From: Nitrospira sp. SG-bin1
GTDB lineage: Bacteria > Nitrospirota > Nitrospiria > Nitrospirales > Nitrospiraceae
Length of the DNA stretch: 48,524 bases
Direction of reading: 5' to 3'
NCBI GenBank assembly: GCA_002083365.1
Contig: LVWS01000021.1
Span: 1-48,524 of the forward strand
The translations under genes were made by a program, and so were the position numbers. The notes beneath the pieces are model-generated. The model did not search any database. It had not been told where the DNA came from and worked only from the letters and a program-made list of their open reading frames with translations. Numbering within the stretch: position 1 is the stretch's first letter; each line of letters begins with the position of its first letter. This document shows, one piece after another, positions 16,929-25,161 of the stretch.

Positions 16929-16951
16929 TTCCTACAGACCGCGGTTTTCAT
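16929..16951 (+). promoter_or_regulatory. Degenerate copy of the leader motif of the beta-sandwich lipoprotein genes (gene 1)
   Basis: TTCCTAC followed by GGTTTTCAT, about 50 nt before the ATG at 17000. It resembles the motif before gene 5 (TTCCTACC...GGGTTCAT at 25091-25110). No pairing 5' arm could be identified here, so it is only a weak member of the set. Confidence 0.4.
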
Positions 16952-16999
16952 ATGAAATGCTTTTCAGCCTGCTGATCGCTCTCGCGAAGAAAGGTGGCC

Positions 17000-19012
17000 A
17001 TGCCGATCGGTCGAAACCGGGTACACGTGCCGCGACCCCTCGCCGTCGCTGAACAATACCTGCCCGCCGTTTTGATAATGGTGATGAGCGTGTGCCTCTT
17101 CGGCTGCGGCGACTCGGCGACCGTGAACCCCGTGGTGGAACTGGCCAGCCTGTCGGTTGACCCGGGAACGCTTCAGCCGGCCTTCAGCGGGGGGACCACT
17201 CAGTACAACGTCGATCTATCCAGCGATATCACGAGCGTGACGATCTCCGCTCAACCCGCGGTGGCCGGCGATACGGTCACGATCAATGGTCAGGCGACCA
17301 CGAGCAGCGCGATCCCGCTGGGCGCCGCCGGTACGACGACGCCTGTCAGCATCGTCGTGTCCGAATCGGGCACCAACTCTCGAACCTACACCGTCCTTTT
17401 AGTTCGGGCCGGCCTCACCGGGAACAACTCGTTACAGAGCCTGACCCTGTCGCCCGGGACCCTGGTGCCTTCCTTCGATCCGAACGTGCAGGCCTATACC
17501 GTCGATGTGGCCAACAATGTCGGCAGGATCACCGTGATCCCCGCGTTGTCCGACCAGGCCGCGACGATGACGGTAAACGGGCAACCCACGAACTCCGGAC
17601 AGGGTCAGACCATCACCCTCGGTCCCGCGGGCCAACCCACGGTCATCCCGATTGTCGTGATCGCTCAGAACGGAAGCCCAAAATCTTACCAGCTGACGGT
17701 GAGTCGCGGAGTTTCCAGTAACAACAACTTGCAGGGCCTGACTGTATCGCCGGGAACCCTGAACCCCGGCTTTAACGCGAACAGGACGAATTATACGGTG
17801 AATGTGGCGGGCGGCGTGACGACCGTCATAGTCACGCCCAGGCTGCAAGACTCCGCCGCGAGCATCACGCTGAACGGGCAGGCCACGACCTCCGGTCAGG
17901 GTCGGACCGTTCAATTAGGCGCACCAGGGTCGAGCATACCGGTCTTCATTGTCGTGACGGCGCAGAACGGCACTCAGAAAACCTACACGATGGGTGTCAA
18001 CCGTGCCGCGCTTGGCGGGAATAATAATCTGTCGGGGTTGAGCCTGTCGCCGGGCACCCTCGATCCCACGTTTAGCCCGAATAGGACCAACTATACGGTG
18101 GGCGTGGCCAACAGCGTGACGAGCGTCACGGTCACGCCCAGGCTGCAAGACACCGCGGCGAGCATGACGGTGAACGGGCAGGCCACTGATTCCGGACAAG
18201 CGCGAACCGTGACGCTGAATGGAGCCGGGTCGAATACCCTGATTACAATCGTTGTGACCGGTCCCAATGGCAGTCAGAAGACCTACACCACCACCGTCGA
18301 ACGAGCGGCAGAAGCCGGCAACAACAACTTGTCAGCCTTGACCATATCGCCCGGTGCCCTGTCTCCTTCATTCAACCGGAATAGACTCACCTATACGGTC
18401 GAAGTCGCCGAGGACGTCACCAGCGTGATAGTCTCCGCCACCAAATCCGACCCGAATGCCGTGATGTCCGGGTCGGTGAATGCCGGAGCAGGCACGGCGA
18501 CCGGGCAAGCGACCATTTCGCTCGGCGGGCCTGGGACACGTGAGGTCGTCTCGATCACCGTCACCGCCCCGAACCAAAATTCCAAGACCTACGCCGTCAC
18601 CGTCGAACGAAGGGCACAAGCAGGCGACAACAACCTGTCGGCCTTGACCATATCCCCCGGCGACTTGATCCCCTCATTCACCCCGGGCACAACGAGTTAT
18701 AGGGTGAACGTCGGCGCCGACGTGACGAGCGTCAGCGTCACCGCGACGCTGCAAGACCCGAATGCCGGCCTGACGATCGATGGACAGGGAACCGGCTCAG
18801 GTCAGCCGCGTGAAATTGCCCTTGGCGCCGAGGGATCGAACACGAACATTTCGATCCGCGTCAACCCGCCGAATGGAAATGCCAAGACTTACCGCGTTAC
18901 AATCAGGCGAGCGTCCAACGGAAACGACGGCGATGGAGGAAATAGAAACAACCGTGGCAACAGAAATAATAGGGGGGATGGCGATGACGAAGACGACGGA
19001 GATGATGATTAA
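17000..19012 (+). CDS. Cadherin-like beta-sandwich repeat lipoprotein 1 (six repeats)
   Basis: A 670-residue putative lipoprotein. The signal sequence ends at LFGC (Cys36), followed by the segment GDSATVNPVVELASL shared by its paralogues. Six repeats of about 90-100 residues of the cadherin-like beta-sandwich type follow. Each opens with NNLxxLxxSPGxLxPxF, contains ATMTVNGQ or TKSDPNAVM, and closes with KTYxxTVxRA. The tail after about residue 640 is different: NRNNRG repeats, then an acidic run ending EDDGDDD. The ATG at 17000 has AAAGG five bases upstream; aligning with the paralogues would favour a GTG at 17027, which lacks a ribosome site. Such repeats occur in surface and periplasmic binding proteins; the ligand is unknown. 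It is the first of five tandem paralogues. Confidence 0.85.
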   Translation: MPIGRNRVHVPRPLAVAEQYLPAVLIMVMSVCLFGCGDSATVNPVVELASLSVDPGTLQPAFSGGTTQYNVDLSSDITSVTISAQPAVAGDTVTINGQATTSSAIPLGAAGTTTPVSIVVSESGTNSRTYTVLLVRAGLTGNNSLQSLTLSPGTLVPSFDPNVQAYTVDVANNVGRITVIPALSDQAATMTVNGQPTNSGQGQTITLGPAGQPTVIPIVVIAQNGSPKSYQLTVSRGVSSNNNLQGLTVSPGTLNPGFNANRTNYTVNVAGGVTTVIVTPRLQDSAASITLNGQATTSGQGRTVQLGAPGSSIPVFIVVTAQNGTQKTYTMGVNRAALGGNNNLSGLSLSPGTLDPTFSPNRTNYTVGVANSVTSVTVTPRLQDTAASMTVNGQATDSGQARTVTLNGAGSNTLITIVVTGPNGSQKTYTTTVERAAEAGNNNLSALTISPGALSPSFNRNRLTYTVEVAEDVTSVIVSATKSDPNAVMSGSVNAGAGTATGQATISLGGPGTREVVSITVTAPNQNSKTYAVTVERRAQAGDNNLSALTISPGDLIPSFTPGTTSYRVNVGADVTSVSVTATLQDPNAGLTIDGQGTGSGQPREIALGAEGSNTNISIRVNPPNGNAKTYRVTIRRASNGNDGDGGNRNNRGNRNNRGDGDDEDDGDDD

Positions 19013-19184
19013 CCTCGGTACTTCGGCCCATCACTGATTCCGCCGCATCGCGAAGAACGGTCTTTCACTTCACATTTTTCTCCCGCACGTATCGATGTCA
19101 TCAGCATACCGGTTCACCCCGCCGCAGATCCTAATCAAACCCCGCCCTGAGCATGGGGACACCGTCCCAAACCTCGATAGGCCC

Positions 19185-19243
19185 TTACACAAGTAGGGAT
19201 AGACCGATCGGGACCCCTCTCGTAGTATCGGCATCCATGGTTC
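19185..19243 (+). promoter_or_regulatory. Promoter-proximal leader element of lipoprotein gene 2
   Basis: A TTACAC hexamer (19185-19190) at the place of the -10 box in genes 3 and 4, overlapping ACAAGTAGGG (19189-19198). Next comes a possible stem-loop: GGACC (19211-19215) pairs with GGTTC (19239-19243) around a 23-nt loop holding TCGTAGTATC. The 3' arm lies 59 nt before the ATG. The loop motif recurs before genes 3, 4 and 5. Confidence 0.5.
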
Positions 19244-19302
19244 GTGTTCACAACCATGAGCGATCTCCTTACTTCTAACAACCAACGAAAGTGACTGGTT
19301 GT

Positions 19303-20649
19303 ATGAGTCAGAATCTTATCCTCGCCAAACAATGGTGTATCGCCGCCCTTCTCCTGGCCATCGGCCTGAGTTCCCATGGCTGCACGGATTCGGCATCGGT
19401 TTCAGCGGACGTCGCGGTACCCCTCTCCAGCTTGACCGTTACCCCCGGGACCCTCCAGCCGGGGTTTTTCGCCAACACCACCAGCTATGCGGTCAATGCG
19501 CCGACATCCGCTGCCAGCGTCACCGTGACAGCCGTCCCCAAGGACATCACGACAATTGTCACGATCAACGGGACCGTCACCACGCAACGGTCCGTGAGCC
19601 TCGGCGCACCGGGATCGATCACCACAATTACCATCTTCTTGGAATCACAGACCGGAGGCGAAACGACCTATACCGTCAATGTCACCAGACTCTTATCCAG
19701 CGACAATAATCTGTCGGCCTTGACCGTCAAAGTAGGCACTACAAATCAGACTCTAGTTCCTGACTTCGATGTGGATATCCTCGACTACACTGTTAACGTT
19801 GATGATGCCAATGCTAGCAGCGTAACTGTCTCTGCAACCAAGTCGGATCCGAACGCCACTATCGTGATCAATGGACAGCTAACCAGTTCAGGTCAAGCAA
19901 TCATCCCAATTGGTGGGCCAGGAGCAGTCACTCCTGTAACAATAGAAGTAATAGCACCAAATGGTAGCAAGAAGACCTACGGCATCACGGTGAACCATCT
20001 TTCCGATGACAACAACTTAAAGGACCTGAAGGTTGAGCCAGGCCCTTTAGATCCGCTCTTTGATAAGGGAACCCTATCCTATACGGTTAACGTAGCTACC
20101 AATATAGATAACGTGACCGTGACCGCAACGCTTCAGAATACGGCTGCCACGATGACGATCAATGGACAAGGAACTAGTTCTGACCAAGCACGTGACTTTC
20201 CCCTTGGCGCGGCCCCATCAAGTCTGGACATCAACATTCTCGTGATAGCTCCCAATGGCAGCCCAAATACTTACACTATCAAGGTCAACCGAGCGGCCCC
20301 GTCGAGTAATACCAATCTGTCGGCGTTGCTCGTAACGGCAGACCCCTTGAATATTCCCATAAATCATCCCGTTGATCTCAGCAACCCGCAACCCTACATA
20401 GTCAATGTAACAACTGACGTTCTAATCGTTACCGTAACCGCGACACTAGAGGACACGACTGCGACTATGACGGTCAATGGACAAGGAATTATCTCGGGTG
20501 CGCCAAGCCAGTTGATAACTCTTGGAGATCCAGGATCAGATACTCCTATTATCATCGAAGTGCGCGCCCAGAATTTGGTTGATACCAGGACCTACACCAT
20601 CATGGTGCATCGAGAAGATCCACCTCCACCCCCGCCGCCACTGCCATAA
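19303..20649 (+). CDS. Cadherin-like beta-sandwich repeat lipoprotein 2 (four repeats)
   Basis: A 448-residue putative lipoprotein: signal sequence to SSHGC with Cys27, then TDSASVSADVAVPLSSL. Four cadherin-like beta-sandwich repeats follow, opening at about residues 36, 132, 235 and 332 (NNLSALTV, NNLKDLKV, NTNLSALLV), and a proline-rich tail (PPPPPPLP). The ATG at 19303 is preferred over a GTG at 19291 because it gives Cys27 like genes 3-5 and keeps the leader spacing. Codon use changes inside the gene: up to about 19730 it is GC-rich, while later codons are much more AT-rich (for instance GTAATAGCACC). The second repeat carries KSDPNATIVINGQ. Function is unknown; probably surface or periplasmic. 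Confidence 0.83.
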   Translation: MSQNLILAKQWCIAALLLAIGLSSHGCTDSASVSADVAVPLSSLTVTPGTLQPGFFANTTSYAVNAPTSAASVTVTAVPKDITTIVTINGTVTTQRSVSLGAPGSITTITIFLESQTGGETTYTVNVTRLLSSDNNLSALTVKVGTTNQTLVPDFDVDILDYTVNVDDANASSVTVSATKSDPNATIVINGQLTSSGQAIIPIGGPGAVTPVTIEVIAPNGSKKTYGITVNHLSDDNNLKDLKVEPGPLDPLFDKGTLSYTVNVATNIDNVTVTATLQNTAATMTINGQGTSSDQARDFPLGAAPSSLDINILVIAPNGSPNTYTIKVNRAAPSSNTNLSALLVTADPLNIPINHPVDLSNPQPYIVNVTTDVLIVTVTATLEDTTATMTVNGQGIISGAPSQLITLGDPGSDTPIIIEVRAQNLVDTRTYTIMVHREDPPPPPPPLP

Positions 20650-20824
20650 CGAATTGTCTACACGCCATCCTTTCCAGCCTGTTGTCTTGTCAGTCCAGGT
20701 GCCGAGCCCATCCTCAGGATATATTCACTGTCCCAACCCACATCGATACCAATTCCCCTGGTCTCGATCCCGAGAGCCTTGACTCCCACAGAATGGTTTG
20801 GTTAATACATAGCCCCTGTTTCCC

Positions 20825-20891
20825 TATACCTAAGTAGGGGTGGACCAGGCTTTCGCTCTTCCGTAGTATCCGTTAGCTTCTGTTGGGGTTC
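20825..20891 (+). promoter_or_regulatory. Promoter-proximal leader element of lipoprotein gene 3
   Basis: TATACC (20825-20830) resembles a -10 box but has no good -35 at 17 bp. It overlaps the dyad CCTAAGTAGG (20829-20838). The shared motif follows: CCGTAGTATC (20861-20870) and GGGGTTCG (20885-20892), 51 nt before the ATG. GGACC (20842-20846) could pair with GGTTC (20887-20891), but the loop (40 nt) is longer than in genes 2, 4 and 5. Confidence 0.45.
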
Positions 20892-20942
20892 GCTGATGGA
20901 CCTGCCCACTTCACGCCTCTTAACGAAAGAGACTAAATCCCC

Positions 20943-22994
20943 ATGATACGCACCATGACCGTCATGAAACAGTATCTGAGTGCCACCTTTATGATCCTGA
21001 TCGGCCTGATCACCTATGGCTGCGGTGACTCGGCGACCGTCAACCCCGCAGTGGAACTTGCGAGCCTGACGGTCAGTACCGAAACCACTACAGCAACACT
21101 CACACCACCCTTCAGCCCTGCAACAACTGACTACACTGTTGATCTCACCAACAACATTACAAGTGTGACTGTCAGTGCTCAACCCGCCGTATCCGGTGAT
21201 ACCGTCAGTATTGATGGCCAGACAACGACAAGCAGGGTTATCGATCTGGGTCAGCCAGTGCCATCGGAGTCCACGAAGCTTGTGCGTATCGTGGTATCAG
21301 AATCAGATACCAATTCAAGAACCTACACGGTCCAGATCAAGAGACCAGGTTTGGCGGGAAACAATTCTTTACAGAACCTGACCGTGTCGCCCGGGACTCC
21401 ACCCCTCGTATTTAATGAGAACACTCTCAACTATGCAGTCAGTGTTGGTAATACAGTCAACTCGGTCACCGTTACACCTACCCTACAAGATCCTTCCGCA
21501 ACGATGACTGTGAATGGACAACCAACTACCTCCGGGCAGGCTCGCACAATTACCCCTCTCAATCCTCCCGGCCAAAATACCACTATCACAATTCTCGTGA
21601 AGGCCCAGAACGGGGCGGAGAAGCCCTACACGATATCTGTGAGCCGTGGAGTATCAAACAATAATAACCTGCAGAACTTAACCATCTCACCGGGAACATT
21701 AAACTTCAGGGCCAATGTCACAAGTTACACCGTAAATGTGGGAAGCAATGTGACCAGCGTGACGGTTACGCCGACGCTGCAAGATCCCACTGCGACCCTG
21801 GCTGTTACGTCAAACGGGCCCGGGCCGATCACGACTTCCGGGCAGGCTCGAACCATTCCGTTGCGCGCTGCTGGTTTAAGCACCACTATCAATATCCTAG
21901 TAAGGGCACAGAATGGCAGCGAAAAGCCATACACCATCACCGTGGACCGAGCGGCCCCTCCCCCGCCCTCGGGCAATAACAATCTGTCGGCGTTGACGGT
22001 GAGGCTGAGTGCCTCAAGCCCTAACCTGATTAATTTTAGTTCGAATACCACGAGCTACACGGTGGATGTGGGGAGCGGCGTAAGCACCATTACGGTCACG
22101 CCGACACCGCAAGATCCCGCTGCGACCGTGACTGTTACGTCAAACGGGCCCGGGCCGATCACGACCTCCGGGCAGACTCGCACCATTCCGTTGCGCGCTG
22201 CTGGTTTAACCACTTCCATCAATATCGTGGTAAGGGCGGTGAATGGCAGCGAAAAGCCCTACGTCATCACCGTGGACCGAGCGGCACCTCCCCCACCCTC
22301 TGGAAATAGTAACCTCCAGAACCTGACCGTATCGCCGGGCACCCTGAGCCCCCCATTTAGTACAACGAGGACTAGGACCGACTACGTTGTAAACGACGTT
22401 CCCAGCAGCGCTACTTCCATTCTTGTGACCGCCACTCCCCAGGACTCAAGTGCAACCGTACTGATCAATACACAAGGGGGGAATTCTCGTTCCATCCCCC
22501 TCCCAACTGGCCCATCCACCACCGACATAGACGTTCTTGTGCGTGCACCGAACGGCAATGAGAAGGCGTACTCCATTACCGTCAACCAACCAGCGCCGGC
22601 AGAACCGCCGGCTCCGTCAAGCGCGCCGGACCTGATATCAGCGGATGACTCCTGTCTCCCTACATCTTCCACTGATCCTACCTGCGACCCACAGTCCGGC
22701 ACGACTAGAGAGGACAACATCACCAACGTCACGTCGCCAAGGTTCAGCGTTGCCGCACCGCCCGCTGGGGCGACCCCGAACCTCTATGTGGGCCTAGTTC
22801 CCAACCCACCGCAAAAAGTCCCGGCGACCTTTGATGTAACAACCAATACCCTCAGGCCGAATACGCCATTAAGTGATGGGACCTACACCATTACCTACAC
22901 CCTGTCGAACGCCGGGGGTGAGTCCAACCAGAGTCCAGCCATGCTCCCACAATTGCAGATCAACGGCGCACCGCCACCGCCCCCCGGGCCATGA
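20943..22994 (+). CDS. Cadherin-like beta-sandwich repeat lipoprotein 3 (five repeats plus Ig-like domain)
   Basis: A 683-residue putative lipoprotein: signal ending ITYGC (Cys27), then GDSATVNPAVELASL. Five cadherin-like beta-sandwich repeats follow, of which the third and fourth are recent duplicates joined by APPPPSG linkers. After a proline linker (about residues 545-555) comes a different C-terminal module, PDLISADDSC...DNITNVTSPRFSV, resembling bacterial Ig-like domains of large adhesins, and a tail PPPPPGP. Two extra cysteines (DDSCLPTSSTDPTCDP) in this module could form a disulfide. Base composition is more AT-rich than in genes 1, 4 and 5. The presence of an adhesin-type module argues for a surface or extracellular binding role; no ligand can be named. 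Confidence 0.85.
   Translation: MIRTMTVMKQYLSATFMILIGLITYGCGDSATVNPAVELASLTVSTETTTATLTPPFSPATTDYTVDLTNNITSVTVSAQPAVSGDTVSIDGQTTTSRVIDLGQPVPSESTKLVRIVVSESDTNSRTYTVQIKRPGLAGNNSLQNLTVSPGTPPLVFNENTLNYAVSVGNTVNSVTVTPTLQDPSATMTVNGQPTTSGQARTITPLNPPGQNTTITILVKAQNGAEKPYTISVSRGVSNNNNLQNLTISPGTLNFRANVTSYTVNVGSNVTSVTVTPTLQDPTATLAVTSNGPGPITTSGQARTIPLRAAGLSTTINILVRAQNGSEKPYTITVDRAAPPPPSGNNNLSALTVRLSASSPNLINFSSNTTSYTVDVGSGVSTITVTPTPQDPAATVTVTSNGPGPITTSGQTRTIPLRAAGLTTSINIVVRAVNGSEKPYVITVDRAAPPPPSGNSNLQNLTVSPGTLSPPFSTTRTRTDYVVNDVPSSATSILVTATPQDSSATVLINTQGGNSRSIPLPTGPSTTDIDVLVRAPNGNEKAYSITVNQPAPAEPPAPSSAPDLISADDSCLPTSSTDPTCDPQSGTTREDNITNVTSPRFSVAAPPAGATPNLYVGLVPNPPQKVPATFDVTTNTLRPNTPLSDGTYTITYTLSNAGGESNQSPAMLPQLQINGAPPPPPGP
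21761..21970 (+). repeat. Internal tandem domain duplication, copy A
   Basis: This segment and copy B (22091-22300) are offset by exactly 330 bp (110 codons) and are highly similar at the DNA level. Identical stretches include the 18 bases starting at 21805 and the block around CATTCCGTTGCGCGCTGC. They encode most of repeats 3 and 4 of lipoprotein 3. Confidence 0.85.
22091..22300 (+). repeat. Internal tandem domain duplication, copy B
   Basis: Second copy of the 330-bp-offset duplication within lipoprotein gene 3. Differences from copy A are scattered point changes, several of which alter codons, so the duplication is recent on the scale of this gene family but not immediate. Confidence 0.85.
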
Positions 22995-23041
22995 TGGGTA
23001 ACTGATGCGCGATTGACTCGGCAGCCAAGTTAAAGGTTCCA

Positions 23042-23070
23042 CCGCTCACGTGAGGTTCTCGCGTGAGCGG
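23042..23070 (+). terminator. Hairpin terminator after lipoprotein gene 3
   Basis: CCGCTCACG (23042-23050) pairs perfectly with CGTGAGCGG (23062-23070) around an 11-nt loop, followed by TTGCCTTT. The stem is strong but the T-tract is interrupted. Its position 47 bp after the stop codon fits a terminator separating genes 3 and 4. Confidence 0.65.
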
Positions 23071-23224
23071 TTGCCTTTCCCGTACTTGATCACTGACGAT
23101 CGTTCCACTCCCATAAGGTCTTTCAGTCGACAGACAGCTTCTCTCAGAAGCATTGTCACCAGAAATCTCCTCATCGCATGTCTCTGATTGCCTACACCTG
23201 TTCACCCGGTCGCAATTCCTAGTC

Positions 23225-23253
23225 TTGACCTCACGGGTCGGATTGGCTATACA
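23225..23253 (+). promoter_or_regulatory. Sigma70-type promoter of lipoprotein gene 4
   Basis: TTGACC (23225-23230), a 17-bp spacer, TATACA (23248-23253). Initiation near 23260 would give a leader of about 117 nt that includes the stem-loop at 23285-23322. TATACC at 20825 (gene 3) and TTACAC at 19185 (gene 2) lie at nearly the same distance from their start codons. Confidence 0.65.
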
Positions 23254-23284
23254 TTGAACTCCCGCTTCGCCTCTGTAGAGACTG

Positions 23285-23322
23285 GAACCCTCTCGTAGTT
23301 TCCACATGTAGCGTTTGGGTTC
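23285..23322 (+). promoter_or_regulatory. Leader stem-loop of lipoprotein gene 4
   Basis: GAACCC (23285-23290) pairs with GGGTTC (23317-23322) around a 26-nt loop that begins TCTCGTAGTTTCC. The arm sequence, loop length and distance to the start codon (54 nt) are the same as before gene 5. Confidence 0.55.
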
Positions 23323-23376
23323 GCCAAAAACAAACAGATTCCTCGTTTTACGTATCAAGGGAAGGGACCGCCTCCA

Positions 23377-24975
23377 ATGAAACGTATTTTTACCCTCGCT
23401 GGGCAATACCTCGTCGCCTTCATGATCTTGACGATGGGATGGAGTGAGTATGGCTGCTCGGACTCGGCCTCGGTCAATCCGGTCGTCGAACTGGCTAATC
23501 TGACCGTCACGTCCGGCAGTACCGCCGCATCGTTGCAACCGTCGTTCAATCCGGCAACGACGAGCTATACCGTCGATCTCTCCAGCAACACCGGAAGCGT
23601 GACGGTCGCCGCTCAACCGGCCGTGGCCGGCGACAGCGTGACGATCAACGGCGAGGCCACGACGAGCCGCACCATTCAACTCGGCGACCCTGGAACCACG
23701 ACGCCGGTGAATATCGTCGTGTCGGAATCAGGGACCAATTCGCGCACCTATACCGTCCTTGTCACGAAAGCGAGCTTGACCGGGAATAATTCGTTACGAA
23801 GTTTGTCCATTTCGCCGGGCACCCTAGACCCCGGATTCCAGACCAATACCTTGAACTATGAGGTCTCCGTCGGGAGCAGCGTCGGCACGGTGCGCGTGAC
23901 ACCGACTCTGGACGATTCTGCCGCCACCATGACCGTGAACGGACAACCCGCCGCCTCCGGGCAAGCCCAAACCGTTCCCCTGCAAGGCCCTGGGCTGAGT
24001 ACCATTGTCACCGTGGCCGTGACGGCGCAGAACGGCAGCCAGAAACCGTACACTTTGGTGGTCTCCCGCGCCGCGCTCGGCGGAAATAACAATCTTCAAC
24101 GGCTGACCGTGTCGCCGGGTCGTTTGAATCCCTCGTTTAGCTCCGGCCGGACGAGTTACACGGTGAGCGTCGGTGGCCGGGTGAGCAGCATCACCGTGAC
24201 CGCTGCGCCTGAGGATAGGGGTGCGAGCATGACGATCAATGAACAAGCCACCGATTCACGGTCCATTCCTCTGCCGGAAGGTCCGTCGAACACGGAAATT
24301 CAGGTGATCGTCACCGCCCCCAATGGCGCTCAAAAGCCGTATTTTATCACCGTGAACCGGCCGGCGCTTCCCGCCGACAACGATCTATCGGCATTGACCG
24401 TCACACCAGGAGCCTTGGTGCCTGCCTTTGATTCGGACCAGCTGACGTACACGGCGGAAGTGGCAACCGACATCGGTAGCGTGACCCTGTCCGCCACCAA
24501 GTCGGACCCGAATGCCGTGCTCTCCGGCGACGTCCCCAACCAAGGACAAGCGACGATTCCCTTGGATGGACCGGGAACGAGCAAGACCGTGTCGATTCGA
24601 GTCGCGGCACAGAACGGCGAGGTCAAGACCTACACCGTCGTCGTGACCCGGTTGGCTCCTTCGACCGACGCCAATCTATCGGACTTACGGGTGAGTGCCG
24701 GCACCTTGAATCCGAACTTTGCCGCCGGTACGCCGGTCTACATGGTTGATGTTCCAGGTTCCGTGGACAGGATCACCGTCACCGCCACCAAGTCCGATCC
24801 CAACGCCGTGATGTCCGTGTCGGGGACACCGATCGCCACGAAGGGAGATCCAAGCGGCAGCGTAACCGTTCCGCTCGCGCTGGGAGCAAGCACCTCAATC
24901 GCGATCTCCGTGACCGCGGAGGATCAGGTAAGCAGGAAAATTTACACGCTCACCGTGAACAGACCGTCCCGTTGA
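23377..24975 (+). CDS. Cadherin-like beta-sandwich repeat lipoprotein 4 (five repeats)
   Basis: A 532-residue putative lipoprotein: signal to SEYGC (Cys27), then SDSASVNPVVELANL. Five cadherin-like beta-sandwich repeats follow, opening at NLTVTSGS, NNSLRSLSISPGTLDPGF, NNNLQRLTVSPG, DNDLSALTVTPG and DANLSDLRVSAG. It stops directly after the last strand (TLTVNRPSR), with no tail. Its first repeat is very close to that of gene 1 (AQPAVAGD, VVSESGTNSRTYTV) and its last is clearly the counterpart of the last repeat of gene 5. Composition is GC-rich again, like genes 1 and 5. The ATG at 23377 follows AAGGGAAGGGACC. Confidence 0.85.
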   Translation: MKRIFTLAGQYLVAFMILTMGWSEYGCSDSASVNPVVELANLTVTSGSTAASLQPSFNPATTSYTVDLSSNTGSVTVAAQPAVAGDSVTINGEATTSRTIQLGDPGTTTPVNIVVSESGTNSRTYTVLVTKASLTGNNSLRSLSISPGTLDPGFQTNTLNYEVSVGSSVGTVRVTPTLDDSAATMTVNGQPAASGQAQTVPLQGPGLSTIVTVAVTAQNGSQKPYTLVVSRAALGGNNNLQRLTVSPGRLNPSFSSGRTSYTVSVGGRVSSITVTAAPEDRGASMTINEQATDSRSIPLPEGPSNTEIQVIVTAPNGAQKPYFITVNRPALPADNDLSALTVTPGALVPAFDSDQLTYTAEVATDIGSVTLSATKSDPNAVLSGDVPNQGQATIPLDGPGTSKTVSIRVAAQNGEVKTYTVVVTRLAPSTDANLSDLRVSAGTLNPNFAAGTPVYMVDVPGSVDRITVTATKSDPNAVMSVSGTPIATKGDPSGSVTVPLALGASTSIAISVTAEDQVSRKIYTLTVNRPSR

Positions 24976-25070
24976 TCCGGCGCGCCGGCTCGATCTGTTG
25001 ACCCGACTGATGAGATCGGTTATAGAACGAACGGCAGTTCGGGCTTGTGAACATCGCGACGGCCGGCGTT

Positions 25071-25108
25071 GAACCCTTTCGTGGCTTCGGTTCCTACCGT
25101 TTGGGTTC
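25071..25108 (+). promoter_or_regulatory. Leader stem-loop of lipoprotein gene 5
   Basis: GAACCC (25071-25076) pairs with GGGTTC (25103-25108) around a 26-nt loop holding TTTCGTGGCTTC. The arms are identical to those before gene 4, and the distance to the ATG at 25162 is 53 nt. This spacing is one reason for preferring that start codon. Confidence 0.55.
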
Positions 25109-25161
25109 ATCTGGAGACAGATCATGTGCGATCTGGTGTACATCAGGAGATGGATTCTCAT

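Larger units (their letters stand above)
22995..23376. other. Intergenic region between lipoprotein genes 3 and 4
   Basis: 382 bp without a convincing gene. It contains the terminator hairpin at 23042-23070, the promoter at 23225-23253 and the leader stem-loop at 23285-23322, all described separately. Nothing else was recognised in 23071-23224. Confidence 0.6.

Noticed and set aside
19140..25110. c-di-GMP or other known riboswitch in front of the lipoprotein genes
   Set aside because: The leaders do not contain the conserved bases of the GEMM class or another riboswitch I know; only the shared stem-loop motif is reported.
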